The notes beneath the pieces are model-generated. The model was not told where the DNA came from, did not search any database, and was given only the letters and a program-made list of their open reading frames with translations. From assembly GCA_937959275.1 (NCBI GenBank), contig CALGLU010000001.1, positions 1 through 64,000 of the forward strand: DNA of 64,000 nt. The letters are read 5' to 3'. The translations under genes were made by a program, and so were the position numbers. Source of the DNA: an uncultured Saprospiraceae bacterium (GTDB lineage Bacteria > Bacteroidota > Bacteroidia > Chitinophagales > Saprospiraceae). This document shows, piece after piece, positions 52,604-61,644 of the stretch. Position 1 is the stretch's first letter; each line of letters opens with the position of its first letter.

Positions 52604-54015
52604 TAGATGTACTTTCGTTTACCTAGTTTGAAAATGTTTCGTGCGAATAGAGCAAAGAGTAAAAATGCTCCACCAAATAACTTAAATGCCCCGGAATCAT
52701 CATCTAATTCACCACCTACATATCGTAAGACCATCAAGGAAGACAAACAAATCACTATTGGAATACTGATGTCAATTTCTGATCGCGCTGAGGTGTGTCT
52801 AATTTCTCTGACTTCTTGTAATGATATGACTGGTTCTTTCCTAAATCGTTCAACTAATTCATAGATGTATAAAGGGTTGCCTTCTGTCTGCTCCCAAATA
52901 TGGTTTTTAAAGGTTTCATAATCTTCTATACGTTTTTGGAAGTCTTGTGTGAGGTGGTAAATCAATTTGATAGTCTCGTCTCTGGAAATAGCTTTTAATT
53001 CAAGTTTTTCAAAATTTGTCATGAAGGAAGCAAAGTCAATCTTTAACTTTCTGGCTGCAACTATAAAGTGAAAATGGTTTTTAAGTTTTTCAAGAGCAGT
53101 CACACCAGCCTTAGTAATATTTGTCAGATCATCAATGATGAGCGTGTATTCATTCTTTTCGCAAGATTTTTTAATTAATTCTATAATCTGAGAAGATGAT
53201 TCTTTAGTGATGACTTTATTTATATCAGCATTCTTTGTTAATAGATCAATAATGTTAGCCTTATCACCATTGTGCAATGTCAATAGTAAGTTACCTAATG
53301 TCTTCTTAACTCCACTGAAGTCATCCAGCCTTAAAATTTTGTCACCATTGAAATGAGTAAGTAAATGTGATTTTCCTATTCCTTGCGGACCTGCAATAAA
53401 TACATTGACTCGTTTATGATATAGCTCATATAGCTTTTTTAATTCGCTAATTCTTCCTACATGTACATTTGTGAGTTTATTTTGGTGCTCAATTTTGAAT
53501 ACACTCTTTTTTGGAAATAGAAATCTTTTTGTCTTATACCATAAGGAAATATGCTCAATTGACTTAATCGCTTCCTTTTTTTGATGTTCTGGAACATGCA
53601 AATAGATCTCTGTTGTTTTTTGTGAAGAATGGCCTAATAGTTTTTGAGCAATTCGGATATCATTTCCTTTTGAGACAATCCGTGTTGCAAAGGTATGTCT
53701 CAGCATGTGAGGATGGATTTTGTACGAGGACTTTCGTTTAAGCATCATATAGATGCGTACACGATCAATGTGTCCTGATTTACTATTAGTCGGAAAGATC
53801 CAGGCGTCAGCGGATCTGTCTTTTAATTTGACATAAACTTCTGAAAGCGCATCAATGACACGATTGGTTAAAGGGATAGATCTATAGATGGGACTTTCGG
53901 AGCGTTTTTTTAAACTGGGTAAAATAACTTTTTGCTCTTGAAAGTCGAAGTGTCCAACTTTTAAAGTAGCGACTTCAGTAACCCTTAAGCCGCAATCGAG
54001 CATTAATAATATCAT
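52603..54015 (-). CDS. tyrosine recombinase catalytic domain fused to a P-loop ATPase and membrane anchor
   Basis: A 470-residue fusion. Residues 1-145 are the catalytic half of a tyrosine recombinase with Arg11 (GLRVTEV), His103/Arg106 (HPHMLRH), His129 (LLGHSS) and the nucleophile Tyr138 (EIYLH). The N-terminal core-binding domain is missing: upstream the frame continues only 12 codons (including NPRHKL) to a stop. Residues 185-420 are a STAND/AAA-like ATPase with Walker A GPQGIGKS (209-216), Walker B TLIIDDLT (291-298) and a sensor-like HFIVAARK. Two hydrophobic segments (about 425-465) end the protein. It heads a three-gene overlapping operon and lies next to the right 17-bp repeat. Confidence 0.85.
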   Translation of the reverse strand: MILLMLDCGLRVTEVATLKVGHFDFQEQKVILPSLKKRSESPIYRSIPLTNRVIDALSEVYVKLKDRSADAWIFPTNSKSGHIDRVRIYMMLKRKSSYKIHPHMLRHTFATRIVSKGNDIRIAQKLLGHSSQKTTEIYLHVPEHQKKEAIKSIEHISLWYKTKRFLFPKKSVFKIEHQNKLTNVHVGRISELKKLYELYHKRVNVFIAGPQGIGKSHLLTHFNGDKILRLDDFSGVKKTLGNLLLTLHNGDKANIIDLLTKNADINKVITKESSSQIIELIKKSCEKNEYTLIIDDLTNITKAGVTALEKLKNHFHFIVAARKLKIDFASFMTNFEKLELKAISRDETIKLIYHLTQDFQKRIEDYETFKNHIWEQTEGNPLYIYELVERFRKEPVISLQEVREIRHTSARSEIDISIPIVICLSSLMVLRYVGGELDDDSGAFKLFGGAFLLFALFARNIFKLGKRKYI

Positions 54016-54269
54016 GAGCTTGTGACGAGGGTTTCGATGGGGCTTAAGTCGTTATTTACTGAATAGCGGATTTCAGTAAGCAAAGATGTGTTTACGGAAA
54101 TGTAAAGTATACTTATCGAATTTGATAATATGGAAAGTTGTAATATGTTGACCCTCAGTGAATTGGGGGTTTTGGTTTGCCTATAATTAATATTATGTTA
54201 ACTAGACTTATTCTAGATATGTCTGCTAGATTGCTACCCGCCTATTTCAATGTCAATGTGAAACATATA
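54016..54269. other. intergenic region upstream of the recombinase fusion
   Basis: 254 bp with the right 17-bp repeat. No in-frame continuation of the recombinase N-terminus was found beyond the 12 codons that precede its ATG, so the missing core-binding domain is not encoded here in any frame I could recognise. Confidence 0.55.
54176..54192. repeat. 17-bp direct repeat, right copy (possible attR)
   Basis: TTTGCCTATAATTAATA is identical to 44734-44750 and lies 161 bp upstream of the recombinase start codon, the usual position of an attachment site relative to an integrase gene. Confidence 0.45.
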
Positions 54270-55598
54270 TTACATCGACAGTTTATTGATAAAGACTTCC
54301 AATTTATCACAATAGAATATTGGAATATTGATAAAAGCTCCATCGGTTTCAATATTTAGTGGAGATAACCTGACTCGTATTTGTGGCTTATATTTTTTAT
54401 TGTATTCTGCCAAACTTCTAGAACGTGTTGCCCTTCCTGACTTAACTTCTATAGGAATAATGTGGTTGTTGTGTTCGATTAAGAAATCTATTTCTGCCGT
54501 ACGGTCAGATGTCCAATAGCTTGGTGTGAATATTGAATTCGTAAGACTCTGAGACACGTAATTCTCTGTGAATGAACCCTTAAATTCTTTGAACACGTTA
54601 TTGCCGTTTATAAGTACACTTGGATTTAATTTGGACATACGCATTAGTAAGCCTACATCAAGTAAATACATTTTGAATGCTGATAATTCTCGATACGCTG
54701 TTAATGGCAGTGCAGGATTTGTGACATTATATATCTGATGAATAATCCCTGCTTGATTTAACCACGTTATAGCTGATTCATATTCTCTTGCTCTTGCTCC
54801 TTCTTTCACCGCTTTATACAAGAACTTTTTATTTTCTTTTGCTAACTGAGATGGTATTGAATTCCAGATATATTGAATTCTATTAGCATTAATGGGTGTC
54901 GTATGTTTAGAAAAATCAAGTTGATAAGATCTGAGTATTACATCTTGTATCTTTTGTAACTTGCTGATGTCCTTAGATTCAGAAAAAACACTTGCTGGCT
55001 CAGGCATCCCACCACAAACTAAGTACATTTTAAACTCTCTTAATAAAGGCTCAAAAAAGGCTTTGGGTATTTTAGTTATTGTTTTTACATTCAAGAAATG
55101 GAGATAAGTTTGGTAAAGTTTATCATTCGTGTTAAGTAAATATTCTTCAAACGTGAGTGGATTTAAATTTAAGAACTCAACTTTACCAACTGGAAAAGAA
55201 CGCTGCTGTCCTAATGTAATTCCAAGTAGAGACCCTGCAGCAATTAAATGATATTTTATGTCTTCCTCTTGAAAGTATTTAAGTGAGGTAAGCGCATTTG
55301 GACATTCTTGAATTTCATCAAAAATGATTAAGGTATTCGTGCGCTCTATTGCTCTTCCTCTAAACAGTGTTAGACTTTCTAGTATTCGATCTGGTGATTT
55401 GTTAAAGGAGAAAAAGTCATGAAGCTCTTGATTTAACTCAAAATTGAAATATGCTACATCCTGATAATTTTTCTTACCAAATGATTGGATTAAGGTGGTT
55501 TTACCAACTTGCCTTGCTCCCATCACCACTAATGGTTTCTTATTTTGACTCTCCTTCCAAGAGTTAAGATTTGTTTCTATATTTGGTCGAAATAGCAT
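54270..55598 (-). CDS. ATP-binding protein with DUF4143 domain
   Basis: A 442-residue AAA-type ATPase. Walker A is GARQVGKTTL and Walker B is TLIIFDEIQECP. The C-terminal DUF4143 domain (about 200-400) ends with the nuclease-like motif SDRTAEIDFLIEH...IPIEVKSG, in which the Asp-Glu/Lys arrangement resembles PD-(D/E)xK enzymes. The family is very common in bacteria, often in variable genomic regions, and its role is unknown. It is a single gene just outside the right 17-bp repeat. Confidence 0.9.
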   Translation of the reverse strand: MLFRPNIETNLNSWKESQNKKPLVVMGARQVGKTTLIQSFGKKNYQDVAYFNFELNQELHDFFSFNKSPDRILESLTLFRGRAIERTNTLIIFDEIQECPNALTSLKYFQEEDIKYHLIAAGSLLGITLGQQRSFPVGKVEFLNLNPLTFEEYLLNTNDKLYQTYLHFLNVKTITKIPKAFFEPLLREFKMYLVCGGMPEPASVFSESKDISKLQKIQDVILRSYQLDFSKHTTPINANRIQYIWNSIPSQLAKENKKFLYKAVKEGARAREYESAITWLNQAGIIHQIYNVTNPALPLTAYRELSAFKMYLLDVGLLMRMSKLNPSVLINGNNVFKEFKGSFTENYVSQSLTNSIFTPSYWTSDRTAEIDFLIEHNNHIIPIEVKSGRATRSRSLAEYNKKYKPQIRVRLSPLNIETDGAFINIPIFYCDKLEVFINKLSM

Positions 55599-55820
55599 TT
55601 ATCTGTATTTAATGTGTAAATTTACTCATAATAACTGTATATTATGTGTAATTTGTCCAACATTGCTATTTTATTATACAGGGTAATTGCTCAGTTTCAA
55701 CTGTTTTGTAATAATATTGATAACACATTAAACGGCTAGCTTTCATCTCTAGACAAATCAATAATGGATTAATTTCCTGATTCTTTTTTACCTTGTGTAA
55801 GACTTAAAACAATAACATCC

Positions 55821-56351
55821 ATGGTAGTCGGTAATGAAGAAAAAGTCTATCTGTACATAGAGACTTTAAAACATCTCACGAATCTCAATCGGGCTTCAGA
55901 AATTAAAGCTGGATTGATCTTATCATTTTATGGGCTCTTATTGGGCGTCGTATTCCAATACCTTTCACAAATTGTCTCGCAGATTGAAGCCAAACACATA
56001 TTTATTGGATTTCTGGTCGCTTGGTTATTATTGATCGCTGTTTCTATCTATTGGAGCTTCAGATGCTTTATGCCACATATTGAAGGCAAATACAAAAAAA
56101 ATGTATTCTTCTTTAATGATGCGATCATGCATTATGGTTCGATTGAAGATTATGCAAGCGAATTCAATGCCGTTGCTTCAGATCCTGAGAACCTATATGA
56201 TCAATTAGGTCAGCAAATTTATATCCATTCTAAGATCGTCGCTCAAAAAATAAGAGATGTCAATAAATCTGTCAAGTATCTGGCGCTTAGCTTTGTCCCT
56301 TTGTTAGTGCTTCTCTTATTTACCTTACTCGTTGTTAAGCCGGAGCTATAA
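55821..56351 (+). CDS. PycTM-like (Pycsar effector / DUF5706) membrane protein
   Basis: A 176-residue protein with two adjacent N-terminal membrane helices (about 28-46 and 58-80), a soluble middle section and a third helix at the C-terminus (155-172). The N-terminal YIETLKHLTNLNRASEIKAGLILSFYG section and the DQLGQQIYIHSKIVAQKIRDVNK segment before the last helix match the layout of PycTM, the membrane effector of Pycsar anti-phage systems. No nucleotide cyclase gene is next to it, so it is an orphan if the assignment is right. It ends 16 bp before the convergent kinase gene. Confidence 0.6.
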   Translation: MVVGNEEKVYLYIETLKHLTNLNRASEIKAGLILSFYGLLLGVVFQYLSQIVSQIEAKHIFIGFLVAWLLLIAVSIYWSFRCFMPHIEGKYKKNVFFFNDAIMHYGSIEDYASEFNAVASDPENLYDQLGQQIYIHSKIVAQKIRDVNKSVKYLALSFVPLLVLLLFTLLVVKPEL

Positions 56352-56367
56352 ATTTTGGTTCTATGAA

Positions 56368-59300
56368 TCAGATGCTCATGACGACTGTTGTTCCTTGATG
56401 ATCACTTGACTCAATAGAAATCTCGCCGTTGTGTTTTTCAATAATTCGCATAACAGTTGATAGACCAATTCCGCTACCTGTATATTGACTTTTATTATGG
56501 GCTCTATAAAATGAGTCGAACACTTTTTCCTTGTCTTCATCAGGGATGCCAATCCCATTGTCTGTAACCCTAATGATGACGTCTTGGCCTTTACTATGTT
56601 CAGCTGATATCTTTATTTTAGGTTGTTCACTTTCGTTATATTTTATTCCATTATGAATTAGATTAAAGAATACGAGACCCATTAAATCTCTATCACAGTT
56701 CATCTTGCCAAGTTGTTCTGTCACCACAATGGCTTTTCGTTCCTGAATATAAAGCTGCATATCTTTAAGCTGGTCTTTGACTAAGGTATTTAAGTCAACT
56801 TGTTCTAGTTTTAATGTTGTATTACCAATTTTTGAAAACTCCAAAAGTTTATTAATCAATAAGGTCATTCGGTTCACACCTGAGCTGACAAATGTCATAT
56901 ACTCTCTACCCTTGTCATCGATTTCGTGTCCGTATTTCTTATCAATTAATTGTACATATGAGCCAATCGTTCTAAGCGGTTCTTTTAAATCATGTGTAGC
57001 CGTAGCTGCAAATTTTTCAAGGTCTTGATACGATCTATTTAATTCAGAAATTGTGTTTGTCAATGAGGCTGTTTTAAGTGATACTTCTCGTTCAAGATCT
57101 TCATTGCTACGCTCTAATTCTTTAGTGTAGGCTTTCTTTAAATCATACCAACTTTTGTAATAATTGTAAATCCAATATAAAATGAAAAGGCCAGTAATCA
57201 GATATATTAGTTTAGCAAAATTGGAGAGCCAAGGTGCAGGTGAGATGCTTATATTCAGTTTTTTAAACGGGCTTTTATCCCCATTCCTATTAATTGATCT
57301 CACCTTAAATACATACTTACCGGCTGGTAATTTTGAATAGGAAGCTACCCTATTTGTTGATGTTGTTTGCTTATAGCCTGTATCATATTGCTCTAATTGA
57401 TATTCGTATGTATCACTGTTCTGATTTTGATAATTGAGTGATGAAAAGGCAATTGATAAATTGTTTTCATTGTATTCCAATTCAATGGAAGCGGTCGAAT
57501 TTATAGTTTCTGATAAAATGTTTGTGTCATCATAAGGGGTGACAATTTTATAGTTAACATCCAACTCATCAAGGCGAATTTTTGCATCAGTATTCTTAAC
57601 TAAAAAATCTCCAGTTTTAAAAACATCGAGACCATTCGTACCACCAAAATATAGGGTACTATCGGGTGATCGATAACTACTCCCTACTCTGAAAAAATCA
57701 TTACTTAAGCCATCGGCTTTATTGAATACGATCAATTCGCCTGTCCGAATGTTTAATTTTGTCAAGCCATTACTCCCAATCCAAAGGTGATCTTTATGGT
57801 CATAATGCATGACTTCTATATCGTTAGACGGCAAGCCGGTACTGATATCGAAGACTTGAGTTTGATAGCCATTGTTTTCTTGCCACAGCTTGACAAGACC
57901 ACTTCCAATAGTCCCTACCCACACAGTGTCTTTATCGCTGACTTCGATCGGCCAGCTGAAATCTGAAAATCCTTGATTGGGTAAAATGTCACTAAGAAAT
58001 ATGTGTTCGATATTCTGAATTTGACCTGATTCGCTTAGTGTGATTTTATTAATACCTTTTTTCGAACTTGCCCATATTTCATTTTTTTCCTCATTAAAGT
58101 GCAAATATGAAATTTCGTTAGAGCTAATAGCTGGCGATGTGGATGTCGTGATATACTCAGTAGAGATAATGGAATGAGTTCCTACGTTTAATCTGATCAA
58201 TCCATTTCTAAAAGAACCCACCCACAAATAGCCATACTTATCTTCAATGATAGAAAAGAAAAACTGATTTTCCGTTTCATCGCCGATTAAATTTAATCGT
58301 TCAAATGATTGGCCTTTATCCTTGGAAAAGCTTAATCCAGTTTGTGTCCCTACAAAGATCCTATCTTGACTATCTATGCATATCGATCGAACTTTTGAGG
58401 TGTTATGAGTCAGATTATCTTTTGAAAAATGCTTGAATGGTGTGATGTCATAAGTCTCCAAATTATATTTATATAAGCCATCCTCATTTGTACCAATCCA
58501 TAAATTATCTTCATTATCGATTGCCAATCCTCTGACATATTTATTAAATATTTCCTTTGGATTGGTAAACGAGTACTTACCAGATTCTTGCTGAATTTGA
58601 TTCGTACTTTGATACAGAATACCATTTCCATAACAGCTCATCCAAGCAATCGCATTATCTACAAGAAATATATTATTGACATTGGATGTCCTTATGTTTT
58701 TGGCATCTTGATTATAACTAATTTGGGTACTATTATTAATATCAAGACAAATATAGTTGTCCATACTCGCGATATGAATCTGATGTTTTGCAACTTCTAA
58801 GTCTTGTATATTTTGGATGTTTAATCCAGGAAGATCTAGAGGAATTGAATGATACTGTATGCTATCATTAAGAATGATAAGTTTGTCTGAATAGAGAATA
58901 GCTATGGAGTCGTTCTCGATAATATCAAACCCGTGAATTGGTGTAGCAATGCTCGAATTGGTCTCTACATGTTTCTGATTAAGTGCAAATGTTCCGTTTT
59001 TAATTTCACTTAGTTTGTAAATAGCTGAGCTTGTCGTTAACCAAAGATTACCTAAATCATTTTGTTCTGAGGCAAAGACCTCTTCTTCCACATCAATTGT
59101 CTGAATGAGTGTGAGTGTTGTAGATATATCATCAAAATCATAAAGTCTTATTTGATGCTTGTATAAAAGTGCTAAGATATTGGATTGATCAATATAATGA
59201 ATGGCAAGTGGGTAGACTCTATATTCATTTTGATCACTAAAAGTAATCTCAACAAAACTCGATTGAGACTTATCAAAACAATGAACGCCATCATCAGTCA

Positions 59301-59577
59301 TCATCCAAATGAGTGATGAATTAACAGATTCAAAATCAATGATTCTATTTGACAAACCACGATTTTGGTTGAAATATGGATTCGTGTACTTGACTATGTC
59401 CGCCCCATTATATTGGCATAAACCACCAAATGTACTGATCCAAATAAGTCCTGACTTATCTTGTAAGACGCCTGTAGCATCAGGATGAGGTAGCTTAAGG
59501 TATACCCTATTATATTGAGCAGTTATGCTCAAGAAAACACAAGTTAAGATGATCGTTATTGAGACGCGTTTTTCCAC
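56368..59577 (-). CDS. two-component propeller-type sensor histidine kinase
   Basis: A 1069-residue kinase starting with GTG. A signal peptide (ending LSITAQ) is followed by about 650 residues of two-component propeller repeats (WIGTNEDGLYKYN, VGSFRNGLIRLN, WIGSNGLTKLN), a Y_Y_Y domain (about 700-772), a membrane helix (about 785-805), a HisKA domain with the acceptor His in TATHDLKEPLRTI (around 860), and a HATPase (N box NLIHNGIKYN, G1 TDNGIGIPD, G2 GSGIGLSTV). It has no receiver or AraC output domain, unlike hybrid Bacteroides regulators, so a separate regulator must exist elsewhere. Confidence 0.92.
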   Translation of the reverse strand: MEKRVSITIILTCVFLSITAQYNRVYLKLPHPDATGVLQDKSGLIWISTFGGLCQYNGADIVKYTNPYFNQNRGLSNRIIDFESVNSSLIWMMTDDGVHCFDKSQSSFVEITFSDQNEYRVYPLAIHYIDQSNILALLYKHQIRLYDFDDISTTLTLIQTIDVEEEVFASEQNDLGNLWLTTSSAIYKLSEIKNGTFALNQKHVETNSSIATPIHGFDIIENDSIAILYSDKLIILNDSIQYHSIPLDLPGLNIQNIQDLEVAKHQIHIASMDNYICLDINNSTQISYNQDAKNIRTSNVNNIFLVDNAIAWMSCYGNGILYQSTNQIQQESGKYSFTNPKEIFNKYVRGLAIDNEDNLWIGTNEDGLYKYNLETYDITPFKHFSKDNLTHNTSKVRSICIDSQDRIFVGTQTGLSFSKDKGQSFERLNLIGDETENQFFFSIIEDKYGYLWVGSFRNGLIRLNVGTHSIISTEYITTSTSPAISSNEISYLHFNEEKNEIWASSKKGINKITLSESGQIQNIEHIFLSDILPNQGFSDFSWPIEVSDKDTVWVGTIGSGLVKLWQENNGYQTQVFDISTGLPSNDIEVMHYDHKDHLWIGSNGLTKLNIRTGELIVFNKADGLSNDFFRVGSSYRSPDSTLYFGGTNGLDVFKTGDFLVKNTDAKIRLDELDVNYKIVTPYDDTNILSETINSTASIELEYNENNLSIAFSSLNYQNQNSDTYEYQLEQYDTGYKQTTSTNRVASYSKLPAGKYVFKVRSINRNGDKSPFKKLNISISPAPWLSNFAKLIYLITGLFILYWIYNYYKSWYDLKKAYTKELERSNEDLEREVSLKTASLTNTISELNRSYQDLEKFAATATHDLKEPLRTIGSYVQLIDKKYGHEIDDKGREYMTFVSSGVNRMTLLINKLLEFSKIGNTTLKLEQVDLNTLVKDQLKDMQLYIQERKAIVVTEQLGKMNCDRDLMGLVFFNLIHNGIKYNESEQPKIKISAEHSKGQDVIIRVTDNGIGIPDEDKEKVFDSFYRAHNKSQYTGSGIGLSTVMRIIEKHNGEISIESSDHQGTTVVMSI

Positions 59578-59902
59578 AAGGGATTTGTACTTATTACTTA
59601 TCTAATTTTATAAGTTATTAAAACTTATAGCTTTAAGGTGAGTTTAGATGTGCCTTGTTGAAAAAAGAGGACCAGTGCAAATTAAACATATTGACGTTTA
59701 GAATCAAGTGGTTGGCTGTATTAATCGTATCCTATAAACGGAGTGCTGTTCTTATACTACGATTTGAGATTGAGTGAACGCCAATACTTCACATTTTATC
59801 TAAGGGTTTGATTGTTTTTTCAGATACAAAACTCTTTCCAAAGCTTTCATATCACTTGTGTATATTAGATTATATTTTCTCAGCCAATAAATCAGATGAC
59901 AC
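59578..59902. other. intergenic region between divergent genes
   Basis: 325 bp with no gene, repeat or strong hairpin recognised. It must hold promoters for the divergent kinase and acyl-CoA ligase genes. Confidence 0.5.
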
Positions 59903-61465
59903 ATGTACTATCTAACCCAGAGTATTCATAGAAATGCACAAATAAGAGGGTCTCAAATCGCCACAGAAAACGGAGATCGCAAGCACACTTGGACGCAAGT
60001 TAAGGACAGAGTTTCAAGAGTTGCTGCCGGACTTCTAAGCTTAAGCATTAAGGAAGGTGATCGTATAGCAATTCTCGCATTGAATTCTGACCGATATTTA
60101 GAATATTATTTTGCAATCCCTTGGGCAGGTGCGTGTGTGGTACCTCTCAATATAAGGTGGTCTCCTGTGGAGAATGCGTATTCGCTTAAAGATGCAGGAG
60201 CTACAATCTTGTTCGTCGATGACGCGTTCGCTAAAATGGTGCCCGCTCTAAAAGAACAAGGCGTCGAATTGAAACACATCATTTACTTGGGTGATGCTGA
60301 GACGCCAGAGGGAATGATTAACTATGAAAGTCTCATTGTCAATAATGAACCAGTTGAAGATGCTTATCGAAGCAATGATGATTTAGCAGGTATTTTTTAT
60401 ACTGGCGGTACAACAGGATTCCCTAAAGGAGTCATGTTAACACACAGTAACTTATGGTCGAGTGCGATTGCCTTAGTTGTCGCTTTAGAACTCAAAGAAA
60501 CGAATCGAATCCTGCACGCAGCTCCTATGTTTCATCTAGCCGATGGCGCAATGACGCAAGGAGGTGTCTTGGCTGGCAGCACACATGTTTTTATACCCAT
60601 GTTTACACCAGCAGGAACAGTACAGGCTATACAAAATCACCAAGTTAGCCATGCCTTGTTAGTGCCAGTTATGATTCAAATGACAATCAATGATTCATCG
60701 ATTAAAGAAGCTGATTTATCATCACTTGAATATATCTTATATGGTGCTTCTCCGATCGCAGAAGCTGTCTTGATCCAAGCCATGGAGACATTCCCCAAAG
60801 CAAAGTTTGGACAAGGTTATGGCCAAACTGAATTGGCCCCACTCGCAACGATGCTAAGTCCTGAGTATCACGTCGTGGATGGACCCAAGGCAGGTAAACT
60901 AAAATCGGCAGGTCAAGCCATCACGTGCGTTGAAATCAAAATAGCAGACGAGCAAGGAAAGCCCCTACCCTCTGGAGAAATTGGAGAAATTGCTGTAAAA
61001 GGACCCAATGCGATGGTTGGGTATTGGAACAAACCCGAAGAAACTGCGCAGTCCTTACGCAATGGCTGGGTACATACTGGCGATGCTGGCTATATGGATG
61101 AGGATGGATTTGTTTTCTTGGTGGATCGTGTAAAAGATATGATCGTGTCTGGTGGTGAGAATGTATATTCGGCGGAAGTAGAAAACGCTGTCATGAATCA
61201 TCCTGCTGTTGATCAGGTCATTGTAGTGGGTATACCGTCTGATCAATGGGGCGAACAAGTTCACGCAGAAGTCATTCTTAAGGCAGGACAGGAGGCATCT
61301 GCTGAATCGATCATTGCAAAGACAAAAGAATACATCGCAAACTATAAATGTCCAAGATCAATCAGTTTTCGCACTGAGCCGTTTCCATTGTCAGGGGCAG
61401 GAAAGCTCTTGAAGAGAGATGTAAGAGCACCATATTGGGAAGGGAAAGAGAGACAGATTAATTAA
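59903..61465 (+). CDS. acyl-CoA ligase (AMP-forming)
   Basis: A 520-residue ANL-superfamily enzyme that activates a carboxylic acid, probably a medium- or long-chain fatty acid, to its CoA thioester. Motifs are the P-loop FYTGGTTGFPKGVMLTH, the A4/A5 region GQGYGQTEL, the A7 motif HTGDAGYMDEDG, the hinge DRVKDMIVSGGENVYS and the catalytic Lys near the C-terminus in SGAGKLLKRDVR. It has no membrane anchor. It is a single gene ending in a shared terminator. Confidence 0.92.
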   Translation: MYYLTQSIHRNAQIRGSQIATENGDRKHTWTQVKDRVSRVAAGLLSLSIKEGDRIAILALNSDRYLEYYFAIPWAGACVVPLNIRWSPVENAYSLKDAGATILFVDDAFAKMVPALKEQGVELKHIIYLGDAETPEGMINYESLIVNNEPVEDAYRSNDDLAGIFYTGGTTGFPKGVMLTHSNLWSSAIALVVALELKETNRILHAAPMFHLADGAMTQGGVLAGSTHVFIPMFTPAGTVQAIQNHQVSHALLVPVMIQMTINDSSIKEADLSSLEYILYGASPIAEAVLIQAMETFPKAKFGQGYGQTELAPLATMLSPEYHVVDGPKAGKLKSAGQAITCVEIKIADEQGKPLPSGEIGEIAVKGPNAMVGYWNKPEETAQSLRNGWVHTGDAGYMDEDGFVFLVDRVKDMIVSGGENVYSAEVENAVMNHPAVDQVIVVGIPSDQWGEQVHAEVILKAGQEASAESIIAKTKEYIANYKCPRSISFRTEPFPLSGAGKLLKRDVRAPYWEGKERQIN

Positions 61466-61587
61466 TTAGAGCAGGCAAAAATAAAGGCAATTTTTATAAA
61501 CTGCTAACTTGTACCTCTTGCACTCGGTAACAACGTTTAATCGATGCTCTTTTTGCAAAACCTTGGTCTCGGCAAAATCAGCAATTA

Positions 61588-61628
61588 AAAAAGCCACACA
61601 ATCGTTGATTATGTGGCTTTATATTTTT
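61588..61628. terminator. bidirectional terminator
   Basis: Stem AAAGCCACA(C)AATC/GATT(A)TGTGGCTTT with a 3-base loop lies between the convergent ligase and DUF4412-like genes. It is followed by a T-rich stretch on the plus strand and by an A-to-T run (TTTTTTAATTG on the minus strand), so it can serve both. Confidence 0.85.
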
Positions 61629-61644
61629 TCTTTTAACTGACTGT

